NCBI GenBank assembly: GCA_947176055.1
Contig: CAMWPE010000064.1
Span: 1 to 11,195, forward strand
Length of the DNA: 11,195 bases
Direction of reading: 5' to 3'
Source: an uncultured Desulfovibrio sp.
GTDB lineage: Bacteria; Desulfobacterota; Desulfovibrionia; Desulfovibrionales; Desulfovibrionaceae
Part shown: positions 6,772-11,195 of the stretch, in pieces
How the letters are laid out: each line of letters begins with the position of its first letter
Numbering within the stretch: the stretch's first letter is position 1
Position numbers and translations under genes: made by a program
The notes under the pieces: model-generated
What the model was told of the DNA's origin: nothing
The model's input: the letters and a program-made list of their open reading frames with translations, nothing else
The model's database searches: none

Positions 6772-7386
6772 ATGAGCATAGATAAAACCTTGAATGTCGA
6801 GAAAAGAGAAGGTCGCGGCAAGGGACCCAGCGGCCGCCTGCGCGCCAAGGATCTTATCCCGGGCGTCTATTACGCCGCCTCCGGCGAGAACATAATGGTG
6901 CAGGCCCCGGCTTTGCCTCTGGAAAAAATGTACGAGAGCGTGGGCCATACCACGGTTTTCAATCTCGAAATCGACGACAATGGCAAAAAGGAAGTCCATC
7001 CGGTATTGATCTGGCAGATCCAGCGCCATCCATACAAAAAGAAATTCACCCATATCGATTTTTACGGCGTGGATCTGGACAAGGAAATCAAGGTGGAAGT
7101 TCCGCTCGAATATGTCGGCTCGCCCAAAGGCGTCAAAATGGGCGGCAAGATGGAAACCTACCGCGAATGGGTTCGTTTGCTCGGCAAACCGCTGGAGATG
7201 CCGCAGAAAGTCCTCGTGGATGTCAGCGACCTTAATATCGGCGACACCCTCCATATATCCGATCTAAAACTACCCGAAAACGTAAAGCCCGTCCACGCGC
7301 AGGATTACGCCGTAGTCAGCGTCGTCATCCCGACCGAGGAGAGCGAGGAAGAAGGCGCCGAGGGAGCCGCGGAAGCCGCGAGCTAG
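6772..7386 (+). CDS. rplY: 50S ribosomal protein bL25 (general stress protein CTC type)
   Basis: A 204-residue bL25 of the long CTC form, which binds 5S rRNA in the central protuberance of the large subunit. The N-terminal domain (about 1-95) shows the family's basic start (KREGRGKGPSGRLRAKDLIPGVYY) and a hallmark segment containing 'VLIWQIQRHPYKKKFTHIDF'. The C-terminal beta domain (about 95-185) includes VPLEYVGSPKGVKMGGKME and the VDVSDLNIGDTLHISDL segment. The last 15 or so residues are an acidic, alanine-rich tail seen in many CTC homologues. It has the strongest ribosome-binding site in the window, AAGGAG at 6759-6764, seven bases from the ATG, as expected for a ribosomal protein. It is followed by the hairpin at 7410-7435. 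Confidence 0.96.
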   Translation: MSIDKTLNVEKREGRGKGPSGRLRAKDLIPGVYYAASGENIMVQAPALPLEKMYESVGHTTVFNLEIDDNGKKEVHPVLIWQIQRHPYKKKFTHIDFYGVDLDKEIKVEVPLEYVGSPKGVKMGGKMETYREWVRLLGKPLEMPQKVLVDVSDLNIGDTLHISDLKLPENVKPVHAQDYAVVSVVIPTEESEEEGAEGAAEAAS

Positions 7387-7390
7387 CAGA

Positions 7391-7440
7391 ATTCGCGTAT
7401 TCGCGTTTAAATGGCAGGGGATCTCTCCTGCCATTCGCGT
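7391..7440 (+). repeat. Three copies of the 8-bp repeat ATTCGCGT around the rplY hairpin
   Basis: ATTCGCGT occurs at 7391-7398 and immediately again at 7399-7406, and a third time at 7433-7440, just past the 3' arm of the hairpin. Copies two and three share the extended form ATTCGCGTTT. All three are on the same strand and fall within 50 bp between rplY and the hydrolase gene. The arrangement could reflect a small duplication or a binding site; no function is established. Confidence 0.6.
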
Positions 7441-7443
7441 TTT
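7410..7443 (+). terminator. Hairpin downstream of rplY, possible weak intrinsic terminator
   Basis: A perfect 9-bp stem, AATGGCAGG (7410-7418) with CCTGCCATT (7427-7435), closes an eight-base loop GGATCTCT. TTTT follows at 7440-7443 after a CGCG interruption. As a terminator it is imperfect because the T-run is short and displaced. It may instead be an attenuating or RNA-stabilising structure after the highly expressed rplY. Its 5' arm contains the alternative upstream ATG (7411) of the next gene. Confidence 0.5.
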
Positions 7444-7449
7444 ATCGCC

Positions 7450-8307
7450 ATGCGCGTAGAGAAAGTTTATCAGCCCTTGAGCGCCGGAATCCTGGAGATC
7501 TGGCCCGTTCCCGGAGGCGATCCCGTTCTCTTTTATCCGGGCACAATGCTCGCGCCCGGTCATTACGAAACTTTCTTGCTCGCCCTGCGCGAGGCCGGTT
7601 TTACAGCGGGGGCCATGCATTTCGCCGGTCACGGTCTAGCGAAAAAAGAGAAAATGGACTCATTCCGGTCCATGCTGGCCGAAGGCCTCGAAGCGGAGGA
7701 TTTTCTCCGGAGGGAATACGGGCGCGTCGCCGTCTGCGGCCATAGCCAGGGAGGTATCCTGGCGCTCGCCCGGGCCGGACAAACCCCCTCCGTTCCGGCG
7801 GTTTTTTCCATCTGCGCGACCTTTCCGCAAAACGAGGAAGCCATTGATCTCACACTCTTCGCGCCCTTGCGAAAACACAGGGCCGCGCTGCTCTCGTTTA
7901 TCGTCGCCTCCGCTAAAAGGGCGCCGCGCCTGCCCATTCCCCCGCCCTTTTACTTGCCCGTTCGCAAACTTTTGGCCGGCAAACTTCCTCCCGTCCATAT
8001 GGGTTTCGACGAAGGCAGGATAAGCTATCCCCTGAAATTTCTGGCATCCCTGTTTTCGACCGTCATTTCGCCGGAGCTAAATTGCCCTTTTTATCTTTTT
8101 TCCGCAGTAAACGACGGCCTTTTTACGCGGAAAATTACCGAAGCCGCGTTCGCCGCGATCAAGGCTCCGCGCAAGGAATTGATCTGGACGCCGGACGGAG
8201 GGCACCTGGCGCCCCTGAACCCGCGGCTCGCCGCCTTTATCGCGAGAAAGATGGCTTCGGTCTGCGCTGGCCTGGGCTTTTCCCTCAATCTCGCCGTGAC
8301 TGGCTAG
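7450..8307 (+). CDS. Alpha/beta hydrolase family protein of unknown substrate
   Basis: A 285-residue protein with the alpha/beta-hydrolase layout. A first strand and oxyanion-type loop (LFYPGTMLAPGHY) lie near residue 27-39, and a strand ending in HFAGHG near 57-62. The nucleophile elbow GHSQGG places Ser99. A probable acidic residue, Asp222, lies in SAVNDGLFT, and the catalytic His252 lies in DGGHLAPL. A cap-like insertion with prolines (about 138-205) lies between the nucleophile and acid. No signal peptide or lipobox is visible, so it is probably cytosolic. An upstream in-frame ATG at 7411 would add 13 residues but sits in the rplY hairpin; ATG 7450 is preferred, though neither has a good Shine-Dalgarno sequence. 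It lies between rplY and pth. The substrate cannot be read from sequence; esterase or lipase-like activity is likely. Confidence 0.85.
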   Translation: MRVEKVYQPLSAGILEIWPVPGGDPVLFYPGTMLAPGHYETFLLALREAGFTAGAMHFAGHGLAKKEKMDSFRSMLAEGLEAEDFLRREYGRVAVCGHSQGGILALARAGQTPSVPAVFSICATFPQNEEAIDLTLFAPLRKHRAALLSFIVASAKRAPRLPIPPPFYLPVRKLLAGKLPPVHMGFDEGRISYPLKFLASLFSTVISPELNCPFYLFSAVNDGLFTRKITEAAFAAIKAPRKELIWTPDGGHLAPLNPRLAAFIARKMASVCAGLGFSLNLAVTG

Positions 8308-8341
8308 GACTTTTTCCGGCAAATCGTAATATGGAGTTTTT

Positions 8342-8935
8342 ATGGAATATAAAGGCGTAATCGCCGCTCTGGGCAATCCCGGGCCAAAATACAGGGACAC
8401 AAGGCATAATTGCGGTTTTATGCTCGCGGAAAAACTTCTGGGCGAAGCCCGGGAGGAAGGCTCGGTCGAAGAAATAAACGGCAAAAAATTTAATTGCCTG
8501 CTCTGGCGCGTAGTCTCTCCGGATCTCGACGGAACCTGGTTGCTCGCGGAGCCGCAAACTTTTATGAAGGAGAGCGGCCGGGCCGTTCAGCCGGCGCTCG
8601 CCTGGTTTAATCTGAAACCTTCTCAACTCGTCGTCGTCCAGGACGAGCTCGATATCCCGGCTGGCGCCCTGCGCTTCAAGTTTGGCGGCGGTCTGGCCGG
8701 CCATAATGGTCTCTCTTCCATCGCCGCTTGCCTCGGCTCCGCGGACTTTTACCGCTTGCGAATCGGCATTGGCCGGCCGCCTCATAAAACGGACGTCATA
8801 AACTGGGTCTTGAGCCGGCCGGACGCCGAAGATCGGGAAAAGATCGATTCCGCCATCGATAAAGGTCTGGAGACCTTATCTATTTTTTCCAGGGAGGGAC
8901 TTAAGGCGGCGGAATTATACGCGAAAAAAGGATAG
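8342..8935 (+). CDS. pth: Peptidyl-tRNA hydrolase
   Basis: A 197-residue Pth that cleaves the ester bond of peptidyl-tRNAs that drop off the ribosome, recycling tRNA in the cytosol. ALGNPGPKYRDTRHNCGF (residues 9-26) contains Asn12 and the catalytic His22 (E. coli Asn10 and His20). QDELDIP holds Asp101 (E. coli Asp93), and FKFGGGLAGHNGLSS holds Asn122 (E. coli Asn114). The motif usually written TFMN-SG reads TFMKESG here, so Lys76 stands where E. coli has the active-site Asn68. Length is normal. GGAG at 8333-8336 lies five bases before the ATG. It follows the hydrolase by 34 bp and rplY by about 1 kb; the rplY-pth association is common in bacteria. Confidence 0.95.
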   Translation: MEYKGVIAALGNPGPKYRDTRHNCGFMLAEKLLGEAREEGSVEEINGKKFNCLLWRVVSPDLDGTWLLAEPQTFMKESGRAVQPALAWFNLKPSQLVVVQDELDIPAGALRFKFGGGLAGHNGLSSIAACLGSADFYRLRIGIGRPPHKTDVINWVLSRPDAEDREKIDSAIDKGLETLSIFSREGLKAAELYAKKG

Positions 8936-9007
8936 GAGTCTTGTAAAATTTAAGCGCGGAGCATTCTGGAATATACCGCAATATTAAAATTAGGACGGAA
9001 AAAATTG

Positions 9008-9301
9008 ATGATTACGGAAACTGTTTTTTCTATCCTGGGCGCGCTAATTGTAATCGCGCTATTAATTAAGTTTCATAAATCTCTTAATAGAGCGGCAAAA
9101 ATTGCTGAACGCGCGGTGGACGCGTGGTCAAAGAGCATGGATAACGCAATAACGCGCTGGGAAAAGAATATATCCGATAGGCGTGAACGATGGATGATAG
9201 AGCAAGGGTTTACCGATGAAAATGGAAATACTGACTGGTTAAAATATAAACACCATATGTGTAAAGTTGAAAAGTTGCTGGAAGAGCTACGGTGGAAATA
9301 A
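9008..9301 (+). CDS. Small membrane-anchored protein of unknown function
   Basis: I do not recognise this 97-residue protein. Residues about 5-20 form one hydrophobic helix (TVFSILGALIVIALLI) followed by a basic KFHK, which suggests an N-terminal anchor with the rest in the cytoplasm. The remainder is highly charged and helical, rich in Lys, Arg, Glu and Trp (NAITRWEKNISDRRERW near 51-67), and could form a coiled coil. A TTG directly upstream at 9005 is an alternative start; AGGA at 8992-8995 is 9 to 12 bases away and favours neither strongly. The DNA is visibly richer in A and T, and uses codons such as TTA, ATA and AAT more freely, than the preceding genes. That could mean recent acquisition or low expression. 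It stands apart from pth by 72 bp and faces the - strand genes convergently. Confidence 0.6.
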   Translation: MITETVFSILGALIVIALLIKFHKSLNRAAKIAERAVDAWSKSMDNAITRWEKNISDRRERWMIEQGFTDENGNTDWLKYKHHMCKVEKLLEELRWK

Positions 9302-9439
9302 AAGCTAACGATGGAGGAGGTATAGGATCATAAAACGCTAAATATTTTTCATTCGGCGTCCCGATTCCTCTTCCAGCGTCAGCCAGCTTTTCCCTATAGA
9401 AAAAAAACGCTATAATCGCTTTATATTTACCGCTTATCC
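9302..9439. other. Convergent intergenic gap without a recognisable gene
   Basis: This 138-bp stretch separates the small membrane protein (+) from the acetyltransferase (-). It holds an unused strong Shine-Dalgarno-like GGAGGAGG at 9313-9320, and two copies of AAAACGCTA, one near 9332-9340 and one after an A8 run near 9401-9410. A TATAAT lies near 9412. I could not find a convincing terminator stem for either flanking gene. Confidence 0.5.
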
Positions 9440-10039
9440 CTAAACCTCAATCCCGCCCTGTCCCGCCGGAACGTCTTTGATATATTTCGCGGGGCAACCG
9501 CCGACGATTGTCCCCGCCTTTACGTCGCCGACGACAGTCGCGCCGGCGGCGATTATGGCTCCGTCGCCTATGGTTACGCCAGGCAGGAGCGTCGCGTGGG
9601 CGCCGATCCAGACATTGGCGCCGATTCTTACAGGCGCCAGATAATTCGTCGAGCGGTCATCGACCGGCAGCCCATGATTTATGGTCGCTATGACGACCTG
9701 ATGGCCTATGAGGGCGTTGTCGCCGATATAAATTCCGCCCTGATCCTGGAAACAACAGCCGCTGTTAATAAAGACGCGCCTGCCAAGGCTTATATTTCTG
9801 CCAAAATCCGTATAAAAAGGCAAAAAGATCCGCAATTCGGCGTCGATTTCGTCGCCGGTGATCTTCCGCATATACTCGCGGATCTCGTCCTGATCCGTCG
9901 CGCGGGCATTCATCTCCGCGGCCAGCCTCCGGCTTTCGGCGCTGATCTTTACCATGGCCGAAAACATGGGCGTTCCGCCGTAAAGAGGTTTTCCGGCGCG
10001 GGTGTATTCCAGCAGTTCCGCCAATACGGTTTTGTCCAT
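9440..10039 (-). CDS. Sugar O-acetyltransferase, maltose/galactoside acetyltransferase family
   Basis: A 199-residue acetyl-CoA-dependent acyltransferase with the left-handed parallel beta-helix fold. Residues about 8-62 form the helical N-terminal 'Mac' type segment, ending in MNARATDQDEIREYMRKITG. From about 74 onward, hexapeptide repeats follow (ISLGRRVFINSGC, IYIGDNALIG, VRIGANVWIGAHATLLPGVTIGDGAIIAAGATVVGDV), finishing with GGCPAKYIKDV. His122 in TINHGL corresponds to the catalytic histidine of LacA/Maa-type enzymes (LacA His115). Trimers are usual in the family. The ATG is preceded by AAGGCGG five bases upstream. It starts 32 bp after the helicase stop on the same strand, so the two may be cotranscribed. 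The sugar acceptor is unknown; a role in detoxifying non-metabolised sugars or in glycan decoration is possible. Confidence 0.9.
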   Translation of the reverse strand: MDKTVLAELLEYTRAGKPLYGGTPMFSAMVKISAESRRLAAEMNARATDQDEIREYMRKITGDEIDAELRIFLPFYTDFGRNISLGRRVFINSGCCFQDQGGIYIGDNALIGHQVVIATINHGLPVDDRSTNYLAPVRIGANVWIGAHATLLPGVTIGDGAIIAAGATVVGDVKAGTIVGGCPAKYIKDVPAGQGGIEV

Positions 10040-10071
10040 ATTTGCCGCCTTATCGATTTATATGATTAAAA

Positions 10072-11195
10072 TTAACCGCGTTTCGGGATTACGCTCTTTA
10101 CTCGCGAGGCGAACTCCAGAACGAGGGGATCAATCCTTATATCCGACGCGCGAACCGGTTTTTCCAGAGTAAGTCCCTCCAGCGTCCGGCAACGGCTTAA
10201 GGCTACGTATGTCTGTCCGTGCGCGAAGGCGCCGGAGCCCAGATTGACGCGGACGCGATCAAAGGTCTGGCCCTGACTTTTGTGAATGGTAATGGCCCAG
10301 GCCAGCTTTAACGGATATTGTGTGAAACGGCCGGCCACTTTGGGCGAGATTTTGTTTTTGTCGCGATCGTATTCGTAGTCGACGATCTCCCAGGTCTCGC
10401 GCGGAATGTCGTAATCCATGCCGTCGATGGCCGCCGTTACGCCGTTGTCGTCCAGTTTGCGGATTACGCCAAGAGTCCCGTTTATCCAGCGTTTGTCGGG
10501 ATCATTCTTGACCATCATCACTTGCGCTCCTTCTTTAAGAACAAGAAGCGGATCCGTCGGCGCGTCGCCGGGTTTAAAGGCGCCTGTTATAATGGCTTCG
10601 TATTCGAAAGCTTTTCCGGGCAGACGAGCGAGCTCCCTCTCGTTAATTTCCTGGGCCAGGGCGTTGGTCGAGCACAGAGAGACGCTCAAGTCTCCGGCTT
10701 GCTCCGGTCTTTGCCGACTGTTCAAGATTCGCAAATCCCGGGCTGTAAACGTCATTTCGCGCGCGGCATTCAGCAAGCGCAGAAAAACCTCGTCTTTCTG
10801 CCGGAAAACCCGGGATAATTCCAGACAGCTAAACCGTCCCTCTTCAAAGGAGCGGGCGTTGAAGAAATATGGCCCTCCATATGTGTTCTGAAAGTAGTCC
10901 CGCAATTGTTTGCCCTTTATGACAGGCGGCAACTGAAAGGGATCGCCGAACATGACAACCTGGACGCCGCCAAACGGCTCGTCTTTTCCGCGATTCAGAC
11001 GCAAAAACTCGTCCATGGCGTCCATAATATCCGCGCTGACCATCGATATTTCGTCGATAACAAGAGTCTCCATTGTTTTAAACATCTTTTGACGCCTGTT
11101 GTCGATCTTGATCGCCTCGTCGTCGGGGGCGAGCGCTCTTGGCGGAAAATGAAAAAGGGAATGAATAGTGGAGCCGCCCGCGTTGATCGCCGCCG
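10072..11195 (-). CDS. Pif1-like superfamily 1 DNA helicase (5' end beyond the window)
   Basis: The open frame continues through the right edge, leaving 373 visible residues and no start. The first residues, AAINAGGSTIHSLF, are the segment that follows the Walker A (P-loop) of Pif1/RecD-like helicases (usually TGIAA-N-GG-TIHS), so Walker A itself lies just outside. Walker B is LVIDEISMVS (near 11043-11062), motif III is GDPFQLPPV (near 10925-10950), and HKSQGQT (near 10263-10290) and YVALSRC are motifs V and VI. The ATG at 11085 lies inside this conserved block and cannot be the start. Pif1-family enzymes unwind DNA 5' to 3' and resolve structures such as G-quadruplexes. The gene is upstream of the acetyltransferase on the same strand. 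A stand-alone house-keeping or mobile-element origin cannot be decided here. Confidence 0.9.
   Translation of the reverse strand, partial: AAINAGGSTIHSLFHFPPRALAPDDEAIKIDNRRQKMFKTMETLVIDEISMVSADIMDAMDEFLRLNRGKDEPFGGVQVVMFGDPFQLPPVIKGKQLRDYFQNTYGGPYFFNARSFEEGRFSCLELSRVFRQKDEVFLRLLNAAREMTFTARDLRILNSRQRPEQAGDLSVSLCSTNALAQEINERELARLPGKAFEYEAIITGAFKPGDAPTDPLLVLKEGAQVMMVKNDPDKRWINGTLGVIRKLDDNGVTAAIDGMDYDIPRETWEIVDYEYDRDKNKISPKVAGRFTQYPLKLAWAITIHKSQGQTFDRVRVNLGSGAFAHGQTYVALSRCRTLEGLTLEKPVRASDIRIDPLVLEFASRVKSVIPKRG

Noticed and set aside
8941..8990. AT-rich stretch after pth as a promoter for the small membrane protein
   Set aside because: A TTGTAA and several TATA-like hexamers are present, but no pair has acceptable spacing.
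9352..9363. Short inverted repeat TCGG-CGTC-CCGA as a terminator
   Set aside because: Only four base pairs and no adjacent T-run in a useful position.
9401..9424. A8/T8 run with TATAAT near 9412 as a promoter or as a - strand terminator
   Set aside because: No GC stem precedes the T-run on the - strand, and no matching -35 or downstream + strand gene supports a promoter.
9596..10069. + strand open frame opposite the acetyltransferase
   Set aside because: The - strand frame has clear hexapeptide repeats and a ribosome-binding site. The + strand product shows no family features.
10318..10891. + strand open frames opposite the helicase
   Set aside because: They are shadows of the Pif1-like frame, which carries Walker B and motifs III, V and VI.

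Overview
The window is a block of bacterial chromosome dominated by housekeeping genes. Its gene order (hslV, ispE, tRNA-Gln, prs, rplY, pth, with cysS and an M48/TPR protease gene upstream) resembles, from memory, the arrangement in Desulfovibrio and relatives. Base composition is moderate. A lipobox-bearing LolB-like lipoprotein and a BepA-like periplasmic protease point to a Gram-negative envelope. I therefore favour a member of the Desulfobacterota close to Desulfovibrionales. This assignment is an inference from synteny and protein character, not a database result.

Layout on the + strand: a few codons that may be the tail of an upstream gene; an outer-membrane-type lipoprotein (26-769); ribose-5-phosphate isomerase B (784-1212) closed by a clear intrinsic terminator; cysteinyl-tRNA synthetase (1335-2786), probably closed by a GC-rich hairpin; then a tightly packed unit of M48 metalloprotease with TPRs (2881-4293), HslV (4290-4826) and IspE (4823-5680), joined by ATGA and GTGA overlaps. 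The ispE stop codon lies inside tRNA-Gln(UUG) (5671-5745). It is followed by prs (5779-6726) and rplY (6772-7386), a conspicuous hairpin flanked by 8-bp repeats, an alpha/beta hydrolase of unknown substrate (7450-8307) and pth (8342-8935).

After pth the character changes. There is a small AT-richer membrane-anchored protein of unknown function (9008-9301), then a 138-bp convergent gap with no recognisable gene. On the - strand follow a maltose/galactoside-type O-acetyltransferase (9440-10039) and a Pif1-like helicase cut by the right edge (10072-11195). This right-hand third looks like lineage-specific content beside a conserved core.

Functionally the core links translation (CysS, tRNA-Gln, bL25, Pth), precursor supply (RpiB feeding ribose-5-phosphate towards PRPP made by Prs, IspE in the MEP isoprenoid pathway) and protein or envelope quality control (M48 protease, HslV). 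I found no CRISPR array, insertion sequence, phage genes or toxin-antitoxin pair, and nothing that convincingly looks like a new multi-gene system. The points most worth checking are the ispE/tRNA overlap, the altered Asn in Pth, HslV without an adjacent hslU, and the repeat-hairpin structure downstream of rplY.
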